A stretch of DNA of 64,000 nt, taken from Anthoceros angustus. Taxonomy: Eukaryota > Streptophyta > Anthocerotopsida > Anthocerotales > Anthocerotaceae. Below are positions 10,557-19,339 of the stretch, piece by piece. Made by a program: the position numbers and the translations under genes. How positions within the stretch are numbered: position 1 is the first letter of the stretch; each line of letters begins with the position of its first letter. The stretch spans positions 124,001 to 188,000 of the forward strand of contig VJWM01000238.1 in NCBI GenBank assembly GCA_010909165.1, read 5' to 3'. The notes under the pieces were generated by a model, which made no database searches, had not been told where the DNA came from, and was given only the letters and a program-made list of their open reading frames with translations.

Positions 10557-12735
10557 TTATTTCGATCCATAGCCGGAGTTAGTACATGCCGACATGGGAG
10601 ACTTGAACGATCTCAGTGGAGCACAATATTATTTTACCCTCACGATTAGATATACTTGGACCTATCCTATGGAGCATACCTTCCTTGTTTCAAGGCGGTT
10701 GCTTGTAGTTCAAAGACAACCGCCACAAGTTAAAAATGTTCCGCACCGATAATGGTGGAGAATTTACGAGCTTTGCCTTTCCCCGGAGACATTATCCATC
10801 GACTTATAGTCCCATATACGCAATGAGAATGGTGTTGGAAAGAAAGAATCGACGATGAGTATGGCGACGAGATCCATGCTCCTATGGTCCGGATTACCTC
10901 CTCCTTACCGGGCCGAAGCTGTGGTTACTGCTACCTACATATTGAATCGCCTTACTTCTCACTCTGTTCCTGGTGGCACACCCTTCCAACTCTTTTGGAA
11001 TCGCAAACCAAGTATTCTCGCAGATCTGCGCATTTTTGGTTCTCGAGCCTATGTGCCCGCAGAGAAGAGACGTAAGCTTGACAATCGCTCCAGAGGGTTG
11101 ATTTTTGTAGGCTACATGGAAGTGACTAAAGCCTATAAGCTCCTCGACATACAAACCATGCACGGTGGTAGCTCGAGTGTTACTTTTATTGAGAATTTGA
11201 CTCCTTCATCATCGATGCTTCTCTTCTACGGTGTTGTGGAGGATCCTACCATTGATCGAGAATGACGATTATCCGATGATGCCGATGGTGAGCCCGATGC
11301 GTGTATTGATCTTCAACCCGACACTAATCTGGCTGTTCCTCCAGTTGATCAGCTCCGCCATTAGCCCTTGCCCCACCAGCAGTCCCTGATCCTCCAGCAG
11401 ACGATCCACAAGATGACGGATCTACCATAGGTCCTGTTCCAGGCCCAAACTACCATTCAGATATTTCAGAACCTGAACTTGACAGTTCTTCTCAAACTTC
11501 TGACTCTGTTAATGAGGCTGACCTTTCACCTGCTCTTCAACTTGTCCCAGCAGCCAATGTTCCTGAGCCTGTTCGTCGGTCTACACGTGAGCATCGTCCT
11601 CCCTCTCTGTGGACAGAGCCCCGTTATACATCCATTGACAGAAGTGAGTGTCTGCATACACCTTGTCCATCATGTTCCCTTTGTCATCCCTTGAGCTGTA
11701 CACTCAAGGAAGCCTTTACAGGGGCGAGAGACAAATGGAAACATGTCAGACGGCGAATTTAATGACCTCATTCGAATGGTACTGAAACTTGTCCCGCCCA
11801 TGCCGCAAACCTATAACTAAATGGGTATTTAAACATAAGTTAGATTCCGATGGCAACATAGCACGCTATAAAGCAAGACTCATGCGTGGTTCACACAAGT
11901 ACACAGTCCGGATTTCCAAGAGACTTTTCTCCGGTGGTACGCTCCCAATCTATCCGCCTTATGCTTGCTTTAGCCAACGTGATTTAGAGTTGCAGCAAAT
12001 GGACGGAAACGCGCATTGCACGGGATTACGGAGGAAGAGTATATGGAGCAAGGATACGAAGACCACGAACATCCGAATATGTATGTCACTTATCAAGTGT
12101 ATATATGGTCTCAAACAAAGCGCAGAGTTACTGGAATGCAAGGTTGGATATCTGTCTGAAAGGCCTTGGTTTTTACCAGAGCCCTGCTGATCCTTCGGTT
12201 TATATCTATGATGATGGCACCTCCTATGTTATCCTTGCTGTTTATGTTGATGACGCAATTTTTGCTGCCAATGACACTCATCTGTTAGCAAGAGTACAAG
12301 ATATGCTACGTGCGGAATTTGACATGACTGATGTCGGGGAATTGAAATTTTGCCTTGGTATTCAAGTGTTGAGGATACGTGCAGAGGGTATGATAATTAT
12401 TCATCAGCGTAAGTACATCTCTGAGATCCTTCAGCGTTTCAACATGGACAAAGCACATCCCGCCAATACACCGGTGCAAGTGGAGTGAAACTTACCAAGG
12501 CGGACAGCCACATTTACGACCTTGATATTGAAGACATGAGGATGTTCCCTATCGGCATGCGATCGGCGGTTGTTGTTTGTGAGCAACTGGACCCGACCAG
12601 ATGTCACATATCTATACCACGACCTCCCGGAATGTCCCGCCGTAATCATTGGATCGCAATCAAACGAGTCTTCGTTATCCAAGGAACACATCATTATGGC
12701 TTATGCTACAAGAGGACAGAGTAGTACCTACCTTT
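10557..12735 (+). repeat. Tandem duplication copy 2 of the integrase-RT segment
   Basis: Repeats 8348-10556 at an offset of about 2.18 kb (exactly 2177 for 10308 versus 12485). The two copies have different small deletions. The front of copy 2 (10557-10760) lacks pieces present in copy 1, for example 'ctgtactggagttag' versus 'ccggagttag'. Its back half (12105-12480) is clean where copy 1 is gapped. Confidence 0.9.
11789..12488 (+). pseudogene. Copia reverse transcriptase, copy 2 (intact YVDD, broken front)
   Basis: The first part (11789-12060) is gapped and changes frame. From about 12105 the frame is clean: WNARLDICLKGLGFYQSPAD, the catalytic VYVDDAIFAANDTH, and FDMTDVGELKFCLGIQVLRI, the normal Copia RT thumb region. 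It ends at 12488, where the frame should pass to RNase H but shifts. Confidence 0.85.
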
Positions 12736-13150
12736 ATTTCGATCTTGTTGGCATCGGATGGAGATACACGCAAGAGCTTATCCACATATGTATTCTTCCT
12801 TTCATCATGGATGTCACATGGAGTTGTAAAAATGACATAGCTCTCCAAGATCGAGGCCGAATACAAGTGCCTTACCGATGCGAAAGAAGCCGAGTGGGCG
12901 CTCCTTCTTATCCTCGCACCGTGAATGTATCACCCACAACATCTTGTGACAATCAATGCCTAGCTCTTGTAGACCGCCCTAGGTTTCACGCCAGACGAAA
13001 CATATCGAAATCCAGCATCATTATGTTAGGGATGTCAAGGCTAGGGGATCATACAACCTGTTTACATTCTGCGATGAGAATCGCCGATGTCTGACGAAAT
13101 CACTTCCAAAACACAAGCACCTTACACATATGGATGGCTTGGGCGATAGA
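12725..13150 (+). pseudogene. Copia RNase H remnant
   Basis: Multi-frame matches to Copia RNase H: ASDGDTRKSLSTYVFFLSSW (about 12756-12815), an 'IEAEYKCLTDAKEAEWA' block, CDNQ..ALALVDRPRFHAR (about 12950-13000) and a terminal LTKSLPKHKHL (about 13095-13130). Frames change several times through small losses. Confidence 0.75.
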
Positions 13151-13543
13151 TTTCACTAAGTACCTTCGCCGCTTAGCTTAACTTACAAAACGAGCGAAGC
13201 CGGTCTAGAGCATCACCTCCTGCTCTCTACCTACTGTAGCTGGTCCTAGCTTGATTCGCCTTGAACCCCTGCATGCACACATACACATAGGTATTCAGGC
13301 CTGCAATCTCAGTGGATGAAGCCTCACTTCTAATCAAACCGTGACTTGCATGTCAAATGTCTTACCTTGGTGGGAGTCTAACAATCATGCCTTGTCGGCC
13401 CTTCTCTTCAGTCTTTTGCGCTCACCTTTTCATGTTGTAGCCTCTATCCGCGAGCCGTCCTACCATTTCCTCCACTTACGCCTTGGTCAGTCACAGCGCC
13501 TTCCTGCTTCCGTGGCATGCATGAGAGCTGAGCTTGTAACATG

Positions 13544-13879
13544 CTAGCCCTCTTCACAGCTATCTCCAGTCGCTCTGTGTCCCGTCCTTCTCGGCGTTCT
13601 CAAGATGCCACGACTTGTCTGCCCCGCCGTTGTTGGCCACCATTTCTTCGCCAAGAGCATCCCTCGGTTTGCGGCATACCGCCCACCTCGCACCTTGTCC
13701 TCGTGACTGGTCGAGCTCCTCTGGCTGGAGGTCTCGTGGTTGCGACTCCTAACCATGTTTATCAGCACTGAAGCTAAGATGATTGTGTAGCCAGCTACCG
13801 TGAAGACGAGCATCCAGCAAAACGCAGTGACTACGAAGTCAGTCTCCAGCTGAGCCGCTTCGAGCTGATCCGCCGTCAT
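13544..13879 (-). CDS. Antisense ORF in the 3' region of the Copia element (111 aa, one predicted membrane segment)
   Basis: ATG at 13879 on the minus strand. MTADQLEAAQLETD is followed by a strongly hydrophobic run from about residue 15 to 41 (FVVTAFCWMLVFTVAGYTII...), then a basic, R/S-rich tail to residue 111. It lies between RNase H and the purine tract, opposite to gag-pol. Antisense ORFs in this position are known in some plant LTR elements, but this sequence is not one I recognise. It could be a captured host fragment or a chance frame. Confidence 0.4.
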   Translation of the reverse strand: MTADQLEAAQLETDFVVTAFCWMLVFTVAGYTIILASVLINMVRSRNHETSSQRSSTSHEDKVRGGRYAANRGMLLAKKWWPTTAGQTSRGILRTPRRTGHRATGDSCEEG

Positions 13880-13920
13880 CGTTTTTAGGGCTAGCAGAGT
13901 TTTTATTTTAACCCCTTGTG

Positions 13921-13932
13921 GTTAAGTGGGAG
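13921..13932 (+). other. Polypurine tract
   Basis: The purine-rich run AAGTGGGAG ends directly at the TG start of the 3' LTR, as expected for plus-strand priming. Confidence 0.75.
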
Positions 13933-14105
13933 TGTTGGATATATAACCAGCAGGGGTTAATATGATGACCTAGTTATTTAGGGTTACGAGACTTTATTTT
14001 GTATATAATACTTTTGCCCTTTGTTGAATACACATCGCCTTTGTTTATTGCTCGCTTACCTTTGCATGCTCACTTGCTTAGCTAGATGCAAGAGGTATTT
14101 GCACA
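13933..14105 (+). repeat. 3' LTR of the Copia element
   Basis: Identical over all 173 bases to 5550-5722 by eye. It is followed by the second copy of GTGAG (14106-14110). Confidence 0.95.
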
Positions 14106-14110
14106 GTGAG

Positions 14111-14224
14111 ATGGAGGTCTTGTGGGAGGACCTGTCAGATCAGCGGCGAGGCAGGAGGGCTCGCGGCGATGGTGGCGGAGGACGAAGGGCCAGGCGGCCA
14201 AGTCGGGGAAGGGCGCGTAGATAA
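14111..14224 (+). other. Open frame interrupted by the Copia insertion, right half
   Basis: Continues the frame of 5408-5549 through the single GTGAG target: MEVLWEDLSDQRRG, then an Arg/Gly-rich tail (GDGGGGRRARRPSRGRARR) and stop TAA at 14222-14224. Such RG-rich tails bind nucleic acid. The frame match across 8.6 kb of inserted DNA supports the insertion boundaries. Confidence 0.5.
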
Positions 14225-15560
14225 CGTAGGCAAATAGGTGATAGCATCCTAGGAAGGGAATTGGATTGGGGATGCCACACTGGACCTAAGATCGCTCGGA
14301 ATTGTAGGCGCGTCTTTTTGCGATAGCTGTTTTTAGAACCCGAAAACCTAGGGGCTATGATGCCCCCCCAGCTGATGTACAAAAGGGGCAAATTGTGCCC
14401 ACCACGGCAGATAATTTCCGGTTGAGATCCCCACGCTGCCTGTGGCCGGTTGGAGACGTCCGATTGACAGAGGCGGGGTGCGCGAGACGCTCCTGGGGGT
14501 GGTCGAGAGCTTGCTCCGCAACTGAGGGAGGGAGGGTGATAGAGCAATCCCGCTGACAAAGGAGGAGGAAATCAAGGGATTGGCGCGGGGCGGGTCTGGA
14601 GCTTGCTTGTAATGTCTGCTGTGACGCCCGAGGGTTCTTCTTTCCTTCACCTTTGATCCTGATAGTTGTGTTCCGAAATCAGAAGAGTGTTGAGTGGATG
14701 GTTGGAAATTTGTGTGTGCATCGAGGAAGAGAAAGAGAGAGAGAGAGAGAAGAGATCGGGCGAGGGAGAGGTCGAGCACTATACGCGATGCGAGGTGTGA
14801 GATCGAAAGTGGAGTAAGGAGGAGAACGAATTGTGAAAGTGACAGTGGGAAATTGATGTGAGTGGCTTGTGAAACTCAAATCGGTGCTGGCAGAGGAAAG
14901 TGCACAAGGGAAACAGCGTTCCTGATGGAAATCGTGTGGCGTGGCGCCTTTTTGTGTGTGGGTGTGTAGGCAGAGCGGGTGTGAGGTGTTCTAGGAACTC
15001 CCGTTCCTAGAAATCGGTGTGAGCATGAAGTGTGAAGTGTAGAATAAAACCTGATCCGGAAGCAGGGGTCGCGGCCCGTGACAGGCATCCGCGGCGCCGT
15101 GCGCCCGAAATAAGTTGCTAGGGTTTGGTGTGGGACCCACCTCGGTAGTCGTAGCACTACCCGATAGTGGTGAGAACCGCCGCGGCAGTAGGTCGCGGAG
15201 TGGGGTTAGCGGTCGTGGAATAAGATCTGGGGTAGTAGTAGTTGAGAGGGTAGGAAGAGTAGCGATAGCAGGTGCAGTCCCAACTTGGGCAAAGGTCAGT
15301 AGTGATAGAAGTTAGGGTCTCTTGGCACAAACCATTCCCTTGGGAGCGAATCCCAGGACTACAACGACATTGAGGGTGAATGTGGACCTCACGGTGTCCC
15401 CAGACACAAATTCACACTCCACACCGTGCCCCGCTGTGCCCGGGCTGCGCCGCGACCAACCAAGGCAAGCGCCGCGACGCAAAGGACGCCCCTAGGGCCG
15501 TGAGGGGAGCCCCAACTCACGCCTGCATTAGTTTGGGTCACCAAATCACGCAGTCAAGAC
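14225..15560. other. No gene recognised; G-rich spacer with a GA microsatellite
   Basis: I see no convincing protein. The stretch has a GA-rich run at about 14724-14760 and a G+C-rich stretch at 15060-15540 with several short frames of arbitrary composition. It may be the untranslated or LTR part of the older element hit by the Copia insertion. Confidence 0.4.
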
Positions 15561-15571
15561 CCAACCACTAC

Positions 15572-15960
15572 GCTCCACTACCCTACACAAGGATTGAACA
15601 AATATGGGAACAATATGGAGAAAGTGCTTTTCGGGGTAACAGCGAGGATGAAAGACATAAATTGTACATTGAACTACCATGGTGTATTGCTATATTTGAA
15701 CATCATAATCAAGATCATTGAATTTGGCATTGCCTTATGGTAAATGTGGCCATCCTATGTAGTGAGTAGACCCATGGTGGATGTGGCCATCTCATATAGT
15801 GAGTAGACCCATGGTAAATGTGGCCATCCCATGTAGTCAGTAGACCCATGGTGGATATGGCCATCCCGAAGGAGATACATATTTATAATTTTAATATAAA
15901 TGTTTAATAATAATATTGAATAATATTTGATTTCATTAATATTAATTAAATAATATCATA
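15572..15960 (+). pseudogene. Partial 3' copy of the RING gene plus its downstream satellite
   Basis: 15582-15720 encodes RIEQIWEQYGESAF.GNSEDE and ends IAIFEHHNQDH. This closely matches the C-terminus of the RING protein at 18073-18561. It is followed, as in that gene, by the 37-bp minisatellite and an AT-rich stretch. The RING domain itself is missing, so this is a truncated segmental copy. Confidence 0.8.
15735..15868. repeat. 37-bp minisatellite, short array (~3.5 copies)
   Basis: The unit is close to 'ccatggtggatgtggccatc' + 'ccatgtagtgagtagac'. The same unit forms the longer array at 18577-18867. Confidence 0.9.
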
Positions 15961-16165
15961 TAGTCATTCATAAAAGTTTTCTTGTCTAAATATTTTGCCG
16001 GTTAACTTTGACTGAGTTTTTAATAAAAATAATCTATATTTTTTTATTTTATAAAATTATCCAAAACAACTTGAAAACAAGAGGAACTTAGTTCTATTGA
16101 TTTTAATCAATTATAAGTTTCAATATTTTTTATTGAGGAAAAAAATGATGGGGAAATACCCATCC

Positions 16166-16287
16166 AGCACGGGACAACAAAGGTGGACCCCGGGGTCAAG
16201 GTGAAAAGGAACGACTAAACAAATCTAGCAGGGGACAACGAAGGTGGACCCCGGGGGTCAAGGTGAAAAGGAGTGACTAAGCAAATT
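16166..16287. repeat. 61-bp direct repeat, 2 copies
   Basis: 'agcacgggacaacaaaggtg' (16166) recurs as 'agcaggggacaacgaaggtg' (16227). Each is followed by a gacc-ccggg-gtcaaggtgaaaagga stretch. Confidence 0.85.
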
Positions 16288-16875
16288 GTAAAAATGAAGT
16301 CCGAGCCTGATGATGATTTTGATGGGAAGCATGGGCTTCATGGTGCTCAATTAGAAGACAATGTGGTCATTAGCTTTTACAAAAAAACTTTGTGGCAGCT
16401 AGTGCCAAAAGTGGAGTGTGTGTTATGCCATGAGCTGACAAGACTGATTGGACACATGACCAGTAAAGTGAGCGAAACATAACGCTGACACATGGCATAA
16501 AAAGCCATGTGTCATGGATGGTGAATGAGCCCACGAGGGCATGTATGTATGTATGTTTAATCATGCATGAGGATGGATGACATGTGAGATAGTATGTAGA
16601 GATAGGATGTGCCATAACATGCATGATCCATGTTTGTCTCTTTGATGCATGTGAGGAATGATGGAATGGTACATGAGGATGCGGATAGATTGTTTATAAA
16701 CTCCTAAAAACTAGAATACCTGTAAGCATGACCAAAGGCCAAGGACTTAGGTAATTACTTTCAATTGGCATTATTGCCAAAGGCCAAGGACATAATAGCT
16801 ATATTACCTAGGCGCGCTCCTTATTCCCTTTGTTCATCTGGAAGAAGAGTCGCACAACAGCGGAAGATGGCAGGA

Positions 16876-17057
16876 GCCAGAGACTATATATGTAGCTCAA
16901 TATTCCAAGCTAAGTGGATTTTGTTGATGTTTGTCTAGTAAAGAGCCAGCCATACTTCGTCCCTACGCCAGAGACTATATATGTAGCTCAATACTCCAAG
17001 CTAAGTGGATTTTGTTGATGTTTGTCTAGTAAAGAGCCAGCCATACTTCGTCCCTAC
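16876..17057. repeat. 91-bp tandem duplication
   Basis: 'gccagagactatatatgtag' at 16876 recurs at 16967, and the copies are nearly identical through 'catacttcgtccctac'. Confidence 0.92.
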
Positions 17058-17127
17058 ACTGATTCTCTGTCTTCTTTGCAACTCTCTGGGATCGCATTCT
17101 GGTGCACAAGTCTTGGATTTGTGTGAC

Positions 17128-17200
17128 TTTTTTTGTTCACGCGCTCTAGGCCTTTTTTGTTCGCGCGCTCTAGGCCTTTTTTGTTCGCGCGCTCTAGGCC
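17128..17200. repeat. 24-bp tandem repeat, 3 copies
   Basis: The unit is ttttttgttc + g/a-cgcgctctaggcc, repeated three times with one base difference. Confidence 0.92.
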
Positions 17201-17632
17201 TATAGCTTAGTGGCCTGGTCATCTCATTTTTTGACACTTGATGCTTTAGCTCACTGCTAGACTTGTGCATATGAGCATGGCAGCTCTGCTGCTTGGCAGC
17301 ACGACATCTCCTTTGTCTTGTTTGTCCCCAACTTTTGGCAAAGGGGTTGTTCATGGGTCCTGGTCGTTTGTTTAGATCTTGTAAGGATTCATTTCTAGAT
17401 TACCTGTTTAAGTTAATTTCTAGAGTAGCTTGAACTCATGAATCTTAGAGCTTCATTCATAATGTCAACCTATGGACTTATTTCTAGCCATGAATAGCTA
17501 TGCCGCTTCACAAAGCGACAGCTATCATAGCATGAGCTGATAAGGACAAGATATCTAGCAAATAGATATAACGTCTAGCAGCCTCCTGTTGTCGAGATAT
17601 AGCAAGCACATCAGGGGATAAGAGGGCACTTT

Positions 17633-17950
17633 AAACTTTGAGAACCTTCTATATTATGATAGCTTCGTAATAAAGTAATTCAATCCCTATATTTTAAACT
17701 TTGAGAACCTTCTATATTATGATAGCTTCCTAATAAGGCAACTCAATCCCTATATTTTAAACTTTGAGAACCTTTTATATTATGATAGCTTCCTAATTAG
17801 GGTAGCTCAATCCCCATATTCTAAACTTTGAGAACTTCCTATATTATGATAGCTTCCTATTTAGGGCAGCACAATCCCTACATTTTAAACTTTGACAACC
17901 TTCTATATTATGATAGCTTCCTAATTAGGGTAGCTCAATCCCTATATAAA
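17633..17950. repeat. 63-64-bp tandem repeat, 5 copies, just upstream of the RING gene
   Basis: Each unit contains 'ctatattatgatagcttc' and 'tcaatccctata'. The phase marker 'atattat' occurs at 17651, 17714, 17777, 17841 and 17905. The last unit ends about 120 bases before the RING start codon, so the array lies in the probable promoter. Confidence 0.92.
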
Positions 17951-18072
17951 ACGACATGATATGTAGCATAAAATAAGGTTATGAGTTACTTATCATAAGA
18001 TTTATTGTCGTACTTCTATTACTATTGATTTTAAAACTTGTATCCATAGTATATACAAATATTCATAATACT

Positions 18073-18561
18073 ATGGACATAAGTTTGATTTACGATTTGC
18101 TCACATATTTTTATGAACATAAAGAAAATGATTCCGAAGTGACTTGTGCAATATGCAAGGATTCTTTTGAGGCGGGCCAAGAAATTACTAAAATCAACGT
18201 ATGTGCTCATGAGTATCATAAAATATGTTTATATGCATGGTTGGATTTGAGTGCATATCCAATTGCAACTACATGCCCAATATGTAGGCGTGGCATACAC
18301 TATAAAGAAAACAATATGGAGAATAGTTTGCCATCTCAAGACCAAACTGGTTTGCTATCCGAAGGGGATAATCAGTTGATACAAAATATTGTGAGTGGGA
18401 GAATGCAGATGGATAGAATGTCCTACACAAGGATTGAACGAATCTTGGAACAATATGGAGAAAGTGCTATGCAGGGTAACAGCGAAGATGAAAGACATGA
18501 TTTGTATATTGAATTGCGTTGGTGTATTGCTATATTCGAACATTTTAATCCATATCACTGA
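18073..18561 (+). CDS. Small RING-H2 zinc-finger protein, probable E3 ubiquitin ligase
   Basis: The first ATG in frame is 18073 (MDISLIYDLLTYFYEHKEND), giving 162 aa. The frame is open further upstream but without ATG. The RING-H2 ligands are visible: C25-x2-C28 (TCAICKDSF), C44-A-H46-x2-H49-x2-C52 (VCAHEYHKIC), C68-x2-C71 (TTCPICRRG), at normal spacing. RING-H2 domains recruit E2 enzymes for ubiquitin transfer. The C-terminal tail (RIERILEQYGESAMQGNSED, ending IAIFEHFNPYH) has no domain I know. A partial copy of this tail lies at 15582-15720. No transmembrane segment is seen. No intron is needed. Minisatellites flank the gene on both sides. Expression is not proven. Confidence 0.75.
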   Translation: MDISLIYDLLTYFYEHKENDSEVTCAICKDSFEAGQEITKINVCAHEYHKICLYAWLDLSAYPIATTCPICRRGIHYKENNMENSLPSQDQTGLLSEGDNQLIQNIVSGRMQMDRMSYTRIERILEQYGESAMQGNSEDERHDLYIELRWCIAIFEHFNPYH

Positions 18562-18576
18562 ATCTGGCACCGCCCT

Positions 18577-18867
18577 ATGGTAAATGTGGCCATCCCATGT
18601 AGTAAGTAGACCCATGGTGGATGTGGCCATCCCATGTAGTGAGAAGACCCATGGTGGATGTGGTCATCCCATGTAGTGAGTAGACCCCATGGTGGATGTG
18701 GCGATCCCATGTAGTGAGTAGACCCATGGTGGATGTGGCCATCCCATGTAGTGAGTAGACCCTTGGTGGATGTAGCCATCCCATCTAGTGAGCAGACCCA
18801 TGGTGGATATGGCCATCCCATGTAGTGAGTAGAACCATGATATATGTAGCCATTCCATGTAGTGAGT
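18577..18867. repeat. 37-bp minisatellite, ~8 copies, directly after the RING gene
   Basis: Repeats of 'ccatggtggatgtggccatc' + 'ccatgtagtgagtagac' begin 16 bases after the RING stop codon and would be transcribed in its 3' UTR. The minus strand stays open across them in two frames only because of the repeat. Confidence 0.95.
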
Positions 18868-19179
18868 AAATATGTAGATATAAATTTAAATTTATAATTT
18901 TAATATAAAATTTTAAAACAATATTGAAATATATAGATTTTTAATAATATTAATTAATTAATATTATAAACCGCCGGACTCCTTACGCCGAAAGTCAGAC
19001 GAACGGGAGCTCTTCTTATCTCGTCTCTTGTCCCACCACATAGCAGGGTCCAGAACAAATTGTTGCCACAAGAGCTTTTGCTCCTGGCAACGACCATAGT
19101 TGGAAAACCCGTCCCTACCCACACAGGTGACGTCTCTGTAATAATGGGTTGATGGATGCAGGCAGGCGCCGTAAATGCT

Positions 19180-19231
19180 AACCCTGAGCCCTGAGCCCTG
19201 AGCGATGAGCCCTAAACCCTAAACCCTAAAC
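19180..19231. repeat. Telomere-like heptamer run (CCCTGAG then CCCTAAA)
   Basis: Three CCCTGAG variants are followed by three perfect CCCTAAA units (19210-19230), the plant telomere repeat. Such short runs occur as interstitial telomere repeats or as telobox promoter elements. Here it lies about 110 bases past the 3' end of the PPR gene. Confidence 0.85.
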
Positions 19232-19339
19232 TTTAAGCACCTCGTCTTGTTCCTGGCTTTGATAGCCAGCGCAAGGTTTCCTCTTCAGAGCAGCTGTTAC
19301 AAACCCTTGCGTTTCCCAGCAATCGTTTTGTCATGGCTT

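Larger units (their letters stand above)
5550..14105 (+). mobile_element. Complete Ty1/Copia retrotransposon with identical LTRs and target-site duplication
   Basis: The element is 8.56 kb. Its two 173-bp LTRs start TGTTGG and end GCACA and are identical by eye. The 5-bp target duplication GTGAG flanks it (5545-5549 and 14106-14110). Order: 5' LTR, primer site, extra 5' ORF, gag, zinc knuckle, protease, integrase, RT, RNase H, antisense ORF, purine tract, 3' LTR. Integrase before RT identifies the Copia superfamily. Identical LTRs imply recent insertion. The coding region is nevertheless frameshifted in several places, and an integrase-RT segment is duplicated in tandem. It is inserted in an older open frame. 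Confidence 0.93.
15961..17630. other. Spacer with short tandem repeats, no clear gene
   Basis: AT-rich to about 16140, then the tandem repeats listed separately. A short frame at about 16285-16482 includes SEPDDDFDGKHGLHGAQ and PKVECVLCHEL, faintly BED-finger-like, but too short to call. Confidence 0.35.

Noticed and set aside
14700-15721. Short frames in the G-rich spacer including a 113-codon one
   Set aside because: Only the last ~46 codons have homology (to the RING tail); the rest is arbitrary.
17128-17950. Regular repeats considered as a CRISPR array
   Set aside because: Units are contiguous without unique spacers and the DNA is plant nuclear.
18555-18858. Three overlapping minus-strand frames with HHGSTHYMGWPHP-like repeats
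   Set aside because: Translation of the 37-bp minisatellite, not a protein.
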